A DNA stretch of 64,000 nucleotides, from positions 2,852,001 through 2,916,000 of the forward strand of contig NZ_CP108513.1 in assembly GCF_035989285.1 (NCBI RefSeq), written 5' to 3'. A program made the position numbers and the translations under genes. This document shows, in pieces, positions 43,101 through 52,452 of this stretch (position 1 is its first letter; each line of letters starts with the position of its first letter). Source of the DNA: Streptomyces sp. NBC_01235 (GTDB lineage Bacteria > Actinomycetota > Actinomycetes > Streptomycetales > Streptomycetaceae). The notes beneath the pieces are model-generated. The model was not told where the DNA came from, made no database searches, and saw only the letters and a list, made by a program, of their open reading frames with translations.

Positions 43101-43507
43101 ACGTCCGGGTCGGCGCCGAGCAGGGGCGGGTCGCCGATCCGGCGGCCGTGGAGCGGGCGTTGGCGCTGTTCGGGCTCGACGGGCCGGTCCGGTCCCTGCC
43201 CGCCGCCGGGCTGCCCACCGGCACGCTGCGCCGGGTCGAGCTGGCCCGCGCGTTCGCGGGAAGCCCGCGTGTGCTGCTGCTCGACGAGCCCGCCGCCGGT
43301 CTCGACACCGCCGAGGTGACCGCGCTCGCCCGGGTGCTGGGCGCGCTGGCCGCCGAGGGCACCGCCCTGCTCGTCGTCGAGCACGACCTCGACCTGGTCG
43401 CCGGCCTCGCCGACGTCGTACACGTGATGGCGGCCGGCCGGATCGTCGCCTCGGGCCCGCCCGACCGCGTCCTCGACGCCCTGCCCGCGCGGGAGGCCCC
43501 CGCATGA
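40106..43507 (+). CDS. LivH-LivM-LivG fusion: two permease domains plus ATPase of a branched-chain-type ABC importer
   Basis: One 1133-residue reading frame carries LivH (about 1-285: IVTYRATGVLNFAHGAIAMV), LivM (about 300-600: GRGGQISLGQAAYAGLGAL), a low-complexity linker of about 300 residues, and a LivG-type ATPase (about 902-1133). The ATPase has Walker A VGPNGAGKSTLFH, RLGIARTFQQLAVFPSMTVAENV, Walker B VLLLDEPAAGLD and H-loop VVEHDLD; its signature is the unusual LPTGTLRRVELARA. The linker contains seven copies of an 18-residue repeat. Normally these are three genes. Translation couples to the neighbours by TGATG upstream and ATGA downstream. It imports an amino-acid-like ligand delivered by the SBP at 37721. 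Confidence 0.88.
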   Translation: MSSLPYDLTLAGLSVGSAAALTGIGLIVTYRATGVLNFAHGAIAMVSAYVLRQCVVGWGWPLWPAAVVTLLVFAPGVGVLLERFVFRPLAVLGDDPAQTLVASIGVFVLLVGGAALVWGQGARDDVPELVSADPWGQLTVVLVLAVGVGAVIRRTRFGRELRAVVDDRELAVLGGIDADRVAAAGWAFGAFTAGLTGVLLAPYVRLDPYGLPLLVMEVVAVAVAARMRSLPIAVVVALGIGIAQSQLTRLHPAGWGAPLLQAVGANLFVVALLIAALVLPGVGARDALPRPATVRVAAPPGAWIVAGVLFLLPLGLAGPDLHTAVQVPALGVVLLSLVVVTGRGGQISLGQAAYAGLGALFTALLAAGRFPGLPRLPELPALAVAVLLVAPLGLLTGWPAIRRHGLALALATFAVGVGVSRFVFAQPYATSGLALGRPAGFDEDRAYYVLELALLTAALLATRALRRGRTGRALAAMRDHEPGASAAGVRVPSLKLLAFVSGAALAALGGALLGMGLRAFDAAAYDPVRGLLWFAAVIVLGADSPLGALTAAALLVGLDAGARGGVAAALVGLLAVLTGRFPGGPYEVVRAVGERVGLGAGAGVRRGAVLTPTGVRVRARLRRAGAGGLRHGGGTGTGAGGGGTAGGRGGARTEGTRGDTGPTTPPDSESTEGARSHTGPTTPPDSESTEGARSHTGPTTPPDSESTEGARSHTGPTTPPDSESTRGARGHTGPTTPPDSESTEGARSHTGPTTPPDSESTEGARGHTGPTTPPGSESARGSTDPNTTPRDDSPTIAPGSTGPATAPGSASAAGPPRSARPAAAPGRSGAASSPERAGAVVPERAGPVRGPAAAAGGRSSGPGTAPVGSAADAAARRVGASPGPTHSAVTAHLPPPSPPTREPLLTARHLRARYGGFTALDGVGLDVSAGRTVAVVGPNGAGKSTLFHCLAGTLRPARGRVLFEGRDITRLPAHARTRLGIARTFQQLAVFPSMTVAENVRVGAEQGRVADPAAVERALALFGLDGPVRSLPAAGLPTGTLRRVELARAFAGSPRVLLLDEPAAGLDTAEVTALARVLGALAAEGTALLVVEHDLDLVAGLADVVHVMAAGRIVASGPPDRVLDALPAREAPA
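42080..42451 (+). repeat. 54-bp tandem repeat, seven copies, in the LivM-LivG linker
   Basis: Six full copies and one partial 54-bp copy encode HTGPTTPPDSESTEGARS with changes at three positions. Copies start at 42080, 42134, 42188, 42242, 42296, 42350 and 42404. DNA identity is almost complete, implying recent expansion, so copy number may vary between strains. Confidence 0.93.
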
Positions 43508-44163
43508 CGATCTCCCTGCGGCACGCGCGCGTGCGCTACGGCCCCCTCGAAGCCCTGCACGGTGTCACCCTCACCGCCCCTGCCCCCGGCCTCACCGTCC
43601 TGCTGGGCCGCAACGGGTCCGGCCGTACGACGACACTGCGGGCGCTGGCCGGGGTCGTCCCGCTCTCCGCGGGCGCGGTGATCTGGGACGGGGCGGACGT
43701 GACCCGGATGCCCGCGTTCGAGCGGGCGCGCCGCGGACTGTGCCTGGTTCCCGAACGGCGGGCGGTGTTCGCTTCGCTGACCGTGCGGGAGAACCTGGAG
43801 CTCGTCGCGGCGGACCTCCCGGACCACCTCCCCTACCCCGAACTCGAGCCCCTGCTCACGCGCCGCGCCGGCACCCTCTCCGGTGGAGAGCAGCGCATGC
43901 TCGCCCTCTCCCGTGCCCTGGCACTGTCGGCACGCGCGCGCGTGGTCCTCGTCGACGAGCCGACCCAGGGCTTGGCCCCGGCGGTCGCGGCCCGTACCTA
44001 CGACCTGCTGGCCTCGCTCGACGCGTGCGTGGTCCTCGCCGAGCAGCGACTGCCGCCCGCGCTCCACGGCCGACGGGTCCTCGTCCACGAACTGGGGCGC
44101 GGCGCGGTCGTGTTCAGCGGCGAGGCGGCCGAGAGGCCGGCACGGACAGCACGAACGAGATAG
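43504..44163 (+). CDS. LivF-type ABC ATPase with altered Walker A
   Basis: This 219-residue ATPase has Walker A GRNGSGRTTTL in which the invariant Lys is Arg41, LSGGEQRMLALSRAL as an intact signature, Walker B VVLVDEPTQGLAP and an EQ-type H-loop (VVLAEQRLPPAL). LivF normally pairs with LivG. Loss of the P-loop Lys usually abolishes hydrolysis, so the heterodimer may have one degenerate site. Overlaps the fused gene by ATGA. Confidence 0.88.
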   Translation: MTISLRHARVRYGPLEALHGVTLTAPAPGLTVLLGRNGSGRTTTLRALAGVVPLSAGAVIWDGADVTRMPAFERARRGLCLVPERRAVFASLTVRENLELVAADLPDHLPYPELEPLLTRRAGTLSGGEQRMLALSRALALSARARVVLVDEPTQGLAPAVAARTYDLLASLDACVVLAEQRLPPALHGRRVLVHELGRGAVVFSGEAAERPARTARTR

Positions 44164-44197
44164 ACGGGACAGACAGGACAGACGGGACAGCCGTAGC

Positions 44198-44228
44198 GGC
44201 CCCACCCGGTCGCGAACCGGATGGGGCC
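44198..44228. terminator. bidirectional terminator, livF / rpf-like
   Basis: GGCCCCACCCGGT-CGCGA-ACCGGATGGGGCC forms a 13-bp stem with one mismatch between convergent genes. Confidence 0.85.
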
Positions 44229-44252
44229 ACCTTGTCCCGGAGGGGGAACGGA

Positions 44253-45497
<1,245 letters not shown>

Positions 45498-46280
45498 GTG
45501 CCGCGCATGCTCGACGTCAGCGACGAGGTACGCGCCGAGATCGGCGACGAAGAAGCCGACCGGCTGCTCGCCGGAAACAACGCCCCGGGCAGTTACGACT
45601 GCACGTCCTGCCGCACCCCGGGCGACTCCGAGAACGAGCGCACCAGCACCGTCCTGTTCATCGGGGACGAGACCGCCGTCCTCGCCTTCGCCCACGCCAC
45701 CTGCCTGCCCTCCCAGATCGTCCAGGTCACCGAGGAACAGCTCCAGGGCGCGGTCCGCTCCATCAGCGGCGACACCGTCGACCTGGACCCCGACAAGGTC
45801 GTACCCGAGCAGGCCGTGCTCGGCGTGACCAGCGGACTCGTCCTGATCGCCGGGGAGTTGCACCCGGCCCTGGTCGTCGAGCCGACCGCGCCCATCGTGC
45901 GGCCCGGCACGACCGGCGCCGGCGACGACTTCCTCCCCCTCCTCATCGAGCAGGGCTTCATGCCGCTGAGCGAGCTGACCGAGGTGCCGCCGGTGCAGCA
46001 CGGCTGGTCCGTGCTGCTGGCGATGGGGCAGCTGCACGCCGTCCTGCAGCCCTCGGCGAACGGCGGGCAGCCGGTCGCATGGTGGCAGGCGCATCAGCCG
46101 CTGCAGGTGACGGAGGGGTGGCGGGCCGCCGCCAACAAGCACCAGCAGGTGCTGATGTTCGCAGCGCCGGTGGGCTCGATCGGGCGCCAGCCCAGGGAGG
46201 ACCTGCTGCGGGACGCGCTCGACAAGGCCGCGGCGAACGGGCAGTTGGTGGGAGCCGCTCTCCCTCTCGCCGGTATCTGA
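45498..46280 (+). CDS. conserved Streptomyces protein of unknown function
   Basis: This 260-residue protein is soluble with no signal peptide. A near-N-terminal Cys pair CTSCRTPGDSEN and a later HATC suggest a metal site, as in small Zn-binding folds. The rest is a mixed alpha/beta domain (VTSGLVLIAGELHPALVVEP, GDDFLPLLIEQGFMPLSEL). I do not recognise a named family. GGGAG lies 6 nt before the GTG. The gene lies between the rpf-like and the 46441 gene. Confidence 0.7.
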   Translation: MPRMLDVSDEVRAEIGDEEADRLLAGNNAPGSYDCTSCRTPGDSENERTSTVLFIGDETAVLAFAHATCLPSQIVQVTEEQLQGAVRSISGDTVDLDPDKVVPEQAVLGVTSGLVLIAGELHPALVVEPTAPIVRPGTTGAGDDFLPLLIEQGFMPLSELTEVPPVQHGWSVLLAMGQLHAVLQPSANGGQPVAWWQAHQPLQVTEGWRAAANKHQQVLMFAAPVGSIGRQPREDLLRDALDKAAANGQLVGAALPLAGI

Positions 46281-46440
46281 GAGCGCCTTGGGGACGGGGA
46301 CTGCGGGTTGCACGGCGGCCACAGGTTCGTTCGTGGCTTGTCGCGCCCACGCGGCGGAGCCGCATATGAACGCAGCCCCGCGCCCCTTCGGGCAGGCCGC
46401 ACAACCGCATCTCTTCACGGCACGCGTCGTTTGGACATAC

Positions 46441-46848
46441 GTGCACACCTACGACGTTCCCCGCCGCCCGTCCTACCAGTCGATCCCGTCCGCGCGACCG
46501 GCTCAGGAATCCTCGGGCGGCCCATCGGCCACGCCGATCTACGACGCTCTCTACTCCGAGTACGTCAAGACGTTCCGCTCGCTGCCGGGTGACCGCAGCG
46601 GCGAGGAAGAGCTGGGCTTCACCGCCTTCGGGAACATCCCGTACAGCACGGGCTCGTACGCACCACCCCGCCCGGGATCGTTCAGCAGCTCCTACAGCGC
46701 CTACAGCGCGGGGGCGCAGAGCGCGCGCCACGGGATCGGACAGCAGTCCCAGTGGCAGCGGGTCGGGCAGATCGGCCAGCAGCAGACGCCCACCACGACG
46801 CACCACATCCCGGCGGCACTCCCGCCGGCGCCCCGAAGGGCCTTCTGA
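46441..46848 (+). CDS. small uncharacterised protein, Ser/Gln-rich tail
   Basis: From a GTG at 46441 it is 135 residues. The conserved-looking part is TPIYDALYSEYVKTFRSLPGDRSGEEELGF, followed by Tyr/Ser/Gln-rich low complexity. The sequence upstream of this start in the same frame looks like non-conserved leader. The ribosome binding site is weak (GGA). A very strong terminator follows. Function unknown; I recall similar small proteins in Streptomyces. Confidence 0.62.
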   Translation: MHTYDVPRRPSYQSIPSARPAQESSGGPSATPIYDALYSEYVKTFRSLPGDRSGEEELGFTAFGNIPYSTGSYAPPRPGSFSSSYSAYSAGAQSARHGIGQQSQWQRVGQIGQQQTPTTTHHIPAALPPAPRRAF

Positions 46849-46857
46849 CGGGTCCGC

Positions 46858-46906
46858 ACATGGCTGGAGGGCGGCACCCGTGACGGGTGCCGCCCTCCAG
46901 CCATGT
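46858..46906. terminator. bidirectional terminator with 24-bp stem
   Basis: ACATGGCTGGAGGGCGGCAC continues CCGT, then a single G, then its exact reverse complement: a 24-1-24 palindrome between convergent genes and the longest perfect hairpin-terminator in the window. Confidence 0.92.
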
Positions 46907-46946
46907 CGCCGTCGCCGCTACGTCTTCGTCGCCGCTACTTCTTCTT

Positions 46947-48428
46947 CTACTTCTTCTTCGCGCCGCGCTTCTCGCGCACCCGCACCGAGATATGGATCGG
47001 AGTGCCCTCGAAGCCGAACTCCTCGCGCAGCCGGCGCTCGATGAAGCGCCGGTAGCCCGCCTCGATGAACCCGGAGGCGAACAGGACGAAGCGCGGGGGC
47101 TTGGTGCCGGCCTGGGTGCCGAAGAGGATGCGCGGCTGCTTGCCGCCCCGGACCGGGTGCGGGTGGGCCGCGACCAGCTCGCCGAGGAAGGCGTTCAGCC
47201 GGCCCGTCGGCACGCGGGTCTCCCAGCCGGCGAGGGCGGTCTCGATCGCCGGGACGAGCTTCTCCATGTGCCGCCCGGTGCGCGCCGAGACGTTCACCCG
47301 CGGCGCCCACGCCACCTGAGCGAACTCGGTCTCGATCTCGCGCTCCAGGTAGTAGCGGCGCTCCTCGTCGAGGGTGTCCCACTTGTTGTAGGCGATGACG
47401 AGCGCGCGGCCCGCGTCGACGGCCATGGTGACGATCCGCTGGTCCTGGACCGAGATGGACTCGGAGGCGTCGATCAGGATGACCGCCACCTCGGCCTTCT
47501 CGACGGCGGCCGCGGTGCGCAGCGAGGCGTAGTAGTCGGCGCCCTGCTGGAGGTGGACACGCTTGCGGATGCCCGCCGTGTCGACGAACTTCCAGGTCAC
47601 GCCGCCCAGTTCGATCAGCTCGTCGACCGGGTCGCGGGTGGTGCCCGCGACCTCGTTGACGACGACGCGCTCCTCGTTCGCCACCTTGTTCAGCAGCGAG
47701 GACTTGCCGACGTTCGGGCGGCCGATGAGCGCGATGCGGCGCGGGCCGCCGACCGCGGTCCCGAAGCTCTGCTCGGGTGCCTCCGGCAGCGCCTCCAGGA
47801 CGGCGTCCAGCATGTCGCCGGTGCCGCGGCCGTGCAGAGCGGAGATCGGGTGCGGCTCGCCGAGTCCCAGGGACCACAGGTAGGCCGCGTCGGCCTCACC
47901 GCTCGGGCCGTCGACCTTGTTGGCGGCCAGCACGACGGGCTTGCCGGCCTTGCGCAGCAGACGTACGACCGCCTCGTCGGTGTCGGTCGCGCCGACCTTG
48001 GCGTCGACGACGAAGACGACGGCGTCGGCGGCCTCGATCGCGTACTCGGCCTGCGCGGCCACGGAGGCGTCGATGCCGAGGACGTCCTGCTCCCAGCCGC
48101 CGGTGTCGACGAGCTTGAAGCGGCGGCCCGCCCACTCGGCCTCGTAGGTGACGCGGTCGCGGGTGACGCCCGGCTTGTCCTCGACGACGGCCTCACGGCG
48201 GCCGATGATCCGGTTCACCAGGGTCGACTTGCCGACGTTCGGGCGGCCGATGACGGCGAGCACCGGCAGCGGCCCGTGGCCGGCGGCCTCGATCGCCCCC
48301 TCGACGTCCTCGAGGTCGAAGCCCTCTACCGCGGCGAGCTCCATGAACTCCGCGTACTCGGCGTCGCCGAGCGCCCCGTGATCGTGCTCGAAGCCGTCCG
48401 AGCCGTCGGGCTGGGTGTGGTCGTTCAT
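46947..48428 (-). CDS. der: ribosome-associated GTPase Der (EngA)
   Basis: This 493-residue protein has two tandem Era-like GTPase domains, each with GRPNVGKS ([13 protein letters not shown] and [13 protein letters not shown]), DTGG/DTAG and NKVD/NKWD motifs, then a C-terminal KH-like domain ([25 protein letters not shown]). Der is essential for 50S ribosome assembly. An acidic N-terminal extension of about 50 residues precedes domain 1, as usual in Streptomyces. It is downstream of plsC and cmk on the same strand. Confidence 0.95.
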   Translation of the reverse strand: MNDHTQPDGSDGFEHDHGALGDAEYAEFMELAAVEGFDLEDVEGAIEAAGHGPLPVLAVIGRPNVGKSTLVNRIIGRREAVVEDKPGVTRDRVTYEAEWAGRRFKLVDTGGWEQDVLGIDASVAAQAEYAIEAADAVVFVVDAKVGATDTDEAVVRLLRKAGKPVVLAANKVDGPSGEADAAYLWSLGLGEPHPISALHGRGTGDMLDAVLEALPEAPEQSFGTAVGGPRRIALIGRPNVGKSSLLNKVANEERVVVNEVAGTTRDPVDELIELGGVTWKFVDTAGIRKRVHLQQGADYYASLRTAAAVEKAEVAVILIDASESISVQDQRIVTMAVDAGRALVIAYNKWDTLDEERRYYLEREIETEFAQVAWAPRVNVSARTGRHMEKLVPAIETALAGWETRVPTGRLNAFLGELVAAHPHPVRGGKQPRILFGTQAGTKPPRFVLFASGFIEAGYRRFIERRLREEFGFEGTPIHISVRVREKRGAKKK

Positions 48429-48515
48429 GAAGTCCGTACCTCGTCGTTCATTCGTGGTGATCGGTGGAGCACCCGATTCGTTCGGGTTGATCCACTACTC
48501 GGTATTCAGTGTCGC

Positions 48516-49163
48516 TCAGCGCCCTGTCAGGCGCCTGGCGTTTTCCAGGTGGTCGGCCAGCTGCTTCTGGATGCGTTCGGTCGCCTCGTCGAGCGCCTTG
48601 CGGGTCCGCCGTCCGCTGCCGTCGCCCGCGTCGAAGGGGTCGCCGAAGACGACGTCGACCCGGGAGCGCAGCGGCGGCAGCGCCTTTATCAACCGTCCGC
48701 GCCGCTCGGAACTTCCCAGCACGGCGACGGGCACGATCGGCGCCCCGCCGCGGACGGCGAAGTAGGCGAGCCCGGCGCGCAGGGCGGCGAAGTCGCCCTC
48801 GCCCCGGGTGCCCTCCGGGAAGATCCCGAGGACCCCGCCGTTCTCCAGCACGCCCAGCGCGCGGGTGATCGCCTTGCGGTCGGTGGTCTCGCGGTCGACC
48901 TTGATCTGGCCGATGCGGGTCATGAACGGGTCGAGGGGGCCGACGAACGCCTCCTTCTTGACCAGGAAGTGCGAGGGCCGGGGCGCCACGCCGATGACCA
49001 TCGGGCCGTCGATGTTGTGGGAGTGGTTGACCGCGAAGATCACCGGGCCGCTCGCGGGCACCTTCCAGGCGCCCAGCACGCGCGGCTTCCACAGCCCGTA
49101 CATCAGGCCGACGCCGATCCGCCGCCCGACCTCGGCGCCCCTCTCGGAGGGCAGCTCGCTCAC
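48516..49163 (-). CDS. 1-acylglycerol-3-phosphate acyltransferase (PlsC family)
   Basis: This 215-residue protein has VNHSHNIDGPMVIG (HX4D motif), FLVKKEAFVGPL and FPEGTRGEGD (acyl-acceptor binding). It acylates lysophosphatidic acid in phospholipid synthesis. The GTG at 49163 overlaps the cmk stop (GTGA), so translation follows cmk. Other PlsC paralogues may exist, so its exact substrate is open. Confidence 0.9.
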   Translation of the reverse strand: MSELPSERGAEVGRRIGVGLMYGLWKPRVLGAWKVPASGPVIFAVNHSHNIDGPMVIGVAPRPSHFLVKKEAFVGPLDPFMTRIGQIKVDRETTDRKAITRALGVLENGGVLGIFPEGTRGEGDFAALRAGLAYFAVRGGAPIVPVAVLGSSERRGRLIKALPPLRSRVDVVFGDPFDAGDGSGRRTRKALDEATERIQKQLADHLENARRLTGR

Positions 49164-49846
49164 TTCGCGGCCCGCTTCTCCTCGACGAGGGTGACGACGC
49201 ACTCGATGACCTGGGTCAGCGTCAGCTCGGTGGTGTCCACCTCGACGGCGTCGTCCGCCTTGGCGAGCGGAGAGGTCTTGCGGGAGGAGTCGGCGGCGTC
49301 CCGCCGGATCAGCGCCTCACGGGTGCTGTGGACGTCCGTGCCCTTCAGCTCGCCACTGCGGCGGGCGGCACGGGCCTCCGGCGAGGCGGTGAGGAAGATC
49401 TTCAGATCGGCGTCGGGCAGCACGGTCGTACCGATGTCCCGCCCCTCGACGACGATCCCCCGCTCGGCGGAGGCCGCCAGCGATCGCTGGAGCTCGGTGA
49501 TCCGGGCCCGCACCTCCGGTACGGCGCTCACCGCGCTGACCTTGGCGGTGACCTCCTGGGTGCGGATGGGCCCGGCCACATCCGTCCCGTCGACCGTGAT
49601 GGTCGGGGCGGCCGGGTCGGTGCCGGAGAGGATCTCCGGCTTACCGGCGACGGCGGCGATCGCCGAGGGGTCCTCGATGTCGATCCCGTTGTTCACCATC
49701 CACCACGTGATCGCCCGGTACTGGGCGCCGGTGTCCAGGTAGCTCAGCCCGAGCCGGGCGGCCACGGCCTTGGACGTGCTCGACTTGCCCGTGCCGGAGG
49801 GGCCGTCGATGGCGACAATCACGGGCTGGGCGGCGCCGTTTTCCAC
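49160..49846 (-). CDS. cmk: cytidylate kinase
   Basis: This 228-residue enzyme phosphorylates CMP/dCMP. Motifs: IDGPSGTGKSSTSKAVA (P-loop), YLDTGAQYRAITWW, VVEGRDIGTTVLPDA and RDAADSSRKTSPL. The GTG has AAGG upstream. It is the first gene of a cmk-plsC-der unit, an order seen across actinobacteria. Confidence 0.95.
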   Translation of the reverse strand: MENGAAQPVIVAIDGPSGTGKSSTSKAVAARLGLSYLDTGAQYRAITWWMVNNGIDIEDPSAIAAVAGKPEILSGTDPAAPTITVDGTDVAGPIRTQEVTAKVSAVSAVPEVRARITELQRSLAASAERGIVVEGRDIGTTVLPDADLKIFLTASPEARAARRSGELKGTDVHSTREALIRRDAADSSRKTSPLAKADDAVEVDTTELTLTQVIECVVTLVEEKRAAK

Positions 49847-50083
49847 GGGGGGACACCTTCCTGGTGCGAGGCGGCGGATGTACGGGGCGCGACTGTGCCC
49901 CGCACAAGGTTACCGGGCACCGGTCACTCGTCCGGCCGCGCGTCGGGTGCCTGATCGGCGCCGGTGTGTTTCCAGCCCGTTGGGGGGTCCCACTCCGGGG
50001 AGCGGGGGACGACGCTCCTTCAGGGCCGAAACGGGGGTCTGGGGGCGGCAGCGCCCGGCAACGCCCACACCCACGCCGGGTGC

Positions 50084-51169
50084 CTACTGCCGGATCGCCC
50101 AGCCCCTCTCCCGCAACGCCGCCGAAAGAACGGGCGCCGACTTCGGCTCGACCAGCAACTGCACCAGACCCGCCTGCTGCCCCGTCGCGTGCTCGATGCG
50201 AACATCCTCGATGTTCACCCCCGCCAGACCGGCGTCGGCGAAGATGCGGGCCAGCTGCCCCGGCTGGTCGTCGATCAGCACCGCGACCACCTCGTACACC
50301 CGCGGAGCGGCCCCATGCTTGCCGGGCACGCGGACCTGGCCGGCGTTGCCGCGGCGCAGGACGTCCTCGATGCCGTCGGCGCCCTCGCGACGCTTGGCGT
50401 CGTCGGAGGACTGGAGGGCGCGCAGGGCCTGCACCGTCTCGTCCAGGTCGGCGGCGACGTCGGTGAGCAGGTCGGCGACCGGGCCGGGGTTCGCGGACAG
50501 GATGTCCATCCACATCCCGGGGTCGGAGGCGGCGATCCGGGTGACGTCCCGGATGCCCTGCCCGCACAGCCGTACGGCGGCCTCCTCGGCGTGCTCCAGG
50601 CGCGCCGCGACCATGCTGGAGACCAGGTGGGGCATGTGGGAGACCAGCGCCACCGCGCGGTCGTGGGCGTCCGCGTCCATGACCACCGGGACGGCCCGGC
50701 AGTGCGAGACCAGCTCCAGGGCCAGGTTCAGCACCTCGGTGTCGGTGTCCCGGGTCGGGGTGAGGACCCAGGGGCGTCCCTCGAACAGGTCGCCGGTCGC
50801 GGCCAGTGGCCCGGACTTCTCCCGCCCCGACATGGGGTGCGTGCCGATGTACGCCGACAGGTCGAGGCCGAGCGCCTGCAGCTCGCGGCGCGGCCCGCCC
50901 TTGACGCTGGCCACGTCGAGGTAGCCGCGGGCCGCTCCCCGGCGCATCGCGTCGGCGAGGACACCCGCCACGTGGGCGGGCGGGGCGGCGACGATCGCGA
51001 GGTCGACCGGGCCCTCGGGCTCCTCGTCGGTGCCGGCGCCGAGCGCGGCGGCCGTACGGGCCTGCTCGGGGTCGTGGTCGGCGAGGTGGACGACGACGCC
51101 GCGCTGGGCGAGGGCCAGGGCGGCGGAGGTGCCGATCAGCCCGGTTCCGATGACGAGCGCGGTCCTCAC
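50084..51169 (-). CDS. tyrA: prephenate dehydrogenase with ACT domain
   Basis: This 361-residue protein has Rossmann start TALVIGTGLIGTSAALALAQRG, prephenate-binding motifs GTHPMSGREKSGP and ALVSHMPHLVSS, and a C-terminal ACT domain (VYEVVAVLIDDQPGQLARIFADAG). It converts prephenate to 4-hydroxyphenylpyruvate in tyrosine synthesis, with feedback by the ACT domain. Its GTG overlaps the aroH stop (GTGA). Confidence 0.92.
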   Translation of the reverse strand: MRTALVIGTGLIGTSAALALAQRGVVVHLADHDPEQARTAAALGAGTDEEPEGPVDLAIVAAPPAHVAGVLADAMRRGAARGYLDVASVKGGPRRELQALGLDLSAYIGTHPMSGREKSGPLAATGDLFEGRPWVLTPTRDTDTEVLNLALELVSHCRAVPVVMDADAHDRAVALVSHMPHLVSSMVAARLEHAEEAAVRLCGQGIRDVTRIAASDPGMWMDILSANPGPVADLLTDVAADLDETVQALRALQSSDDAKRREGADGIEDVLRRGNAGQVRVPGKHGAAPRVYEVVAVLIDDQPGQLARIFADAGLAGVNIEDVRIEHATGQQAGLVQLLVEPKSAPVLSAALRERGWAIRQ

Positions 51170-51528
51170 TGGGCGATGTCCTTGCGCAGGGCGGCCGCGG
51201 CACCGAGGTAGACGTGGTTGATGTCGGCGCGCGGCCGGTCGGACTCGATGTGCGCGAGGATGCGGACGACCCGCGGCATGGCGCCCTCGATGTCGAGTTC
51301 CTGGGCGCAGATCAGCGGTACGTCGACGATGCCGAGCTTGCGCGCCGCGGCCGCCGGGAAATCGCTGTGCAGGTCGGGCGTGGCCGTGAACCAGATGCTG
51401 ATCAGGTCGTCGGCGCTGAGGGAGTTCCGCTCCAGGACTGCGGTGAGCAGGGCCCCGACCTGCTCGTCCATGTGCCCGGCCTCGTCGCGTTCCAGTTGGA
51501 CGGCTCCCCGGACCGCTCGTACCGCCAC
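51166..51528 (-). CDS. aroH: chorismate mutase (AroH class)
   Basis: This 120-residue enzyme belongs to the AroH-type trimeric chorismate mutases: VRAVRGAVQLERDEAGHM, LISIWFTATPDLHSDFPAAAAR, ICAQELDIEGAMPRVVRIL. The Arg in VRAVRGA and the HVYLGAAAALR strand fit the active site. It turns chorismate into prephenate for tyrA, with which it is coupled by a GTGA overlap. Confidence 0.95.
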   Translation of the reverse strand: MAVRAVRGAVQLERDEAGHMDEQVGALLTAVLERNSLSADDLISIWFTATPDLHSDFPAAAARKLGIVDVPLICAQELDIEGAMPRVVRILAHIESDRPRADINHVYLGAAAALRKDIAQ

Positions 51529-51741
51529 GGCGCTGCTCCTCGCTCAAGTGCTGATGTGCTGGGTGTTGGGTGGTGCTGATGTACGGCGCTTGCCGCATCC
51601 AGCGTAGTCAGCCCGGGTCGGTCCGGTGCGCGCCGCCCGCGTGCCGAGACGACAGCGCCCCCGTACGCCCTTTACGACGGGTGCGGCCTGCGCTCTCATG
51701 ACACTCTGACGGCAGGACACCCGCATCGGGGAAGGCCCGAC

Positions 51742-52401
51742 ATGAAGCGTCCAGGACCCCTGCTCACCCTTCTCGCGGGACTGGTGCTCGGCCTGTTCCT
51801 GCTGACGCTCGACGCGACGACGGGGACGAAGACCGCCTCGTCCCCGTACGAGGAGAAGTCACCGAGCCCGGCCCCCACCCGCAGCACGGTCTCCCCCTCC
51901 CCCTCCCCCACTCCCTCCCGGACCCCGGCCCCGGCCCCGAACGCCGACTACGCCGGGCGCACCGACGACGACGCGGCGGCGATCGCCGTCTCCGTCCGTG
52001 ACGGCAGGGCGATCGCGTACTTCTGCGACGGCCGCACCCAGGAGTCCTGGCTCAAGGGCGACGTGCAGGACGACGGCACACTGCGGCTGACGGGGAAGAA
52101 CGGCGCGAAGCTGGACGGCACGCTCCACGACAACAAGCGGATCGACGGCACGGTCGACGTCGGCGGCGGGCACCACGCGTTCACCGCGGACCGGGCGAAG
52201 AAGCCGTCCGGGCTGTGGCGGGCGACGGCCACGGTGCGCTCCGCGAAGATCGACGGCGGCTGGATCGTCCTGAAGGACGGCACCCAGGTCGGCATCCTCA
52301 CCCGCGACGGCAAGCCCTCCCCCGCGCCCCGCATCGACCCGGAGACCGGCACGGTGACGGTCGACGGACAGCAGCTCACGGCCCGCCCCGCCACCCCCTG
52401 A
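51742..52401 (+). CDS. membrane-anchored extracytoplasmic protein, unknown function
   Basis: This 219-residue protein has one N-terminal TM/signal segment (PLLTLLAGLVLGLFLLTL), a Ser/Pro linker (SPSPSPTPSRTP), then a beta-rich domain (VSVRDGRAIAYFCDGRTQESWLKG, GTLHDNKRIDGTVDV). It lies 51 bp upstream of the heme-b-type membrane gene and the Rieske gene on the same strand, suggesting one function. GGGGAAGG lies before the ATG. Confidence 0.7.
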   Translation: MKRPGPLLTLLAGLVLGLFLLTLDATTGTKTASSPYEEKSPSPAPTRSTVSPSPSPTPSRTPAPAPNADYAGRTDDDAAAIAVSVRDGRAIAYFCDGRTQESWLKGDVQDDGTLRLTGKNGAKLDGTLHDNKRIDGTVDVGGGHHAFTADRAKKPSGLWRATATVRSAKIDGGWIVLKDGTQVGILTRDGKPSPAPRIDPETGTVTVDGQQLTARPATP

Positions 52402-52452
52402 CCCTCGAACGCCTGACCCCTGACCCCTGACCCCTTCGAGCAGGGAGCCTTC

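Noticed and set aside
46441..46848. Longer upstream start for the small protein, at 46288
   Set aside because: The residues before 46441 look like non-conserved translated leader and lack a ribosome binding site.
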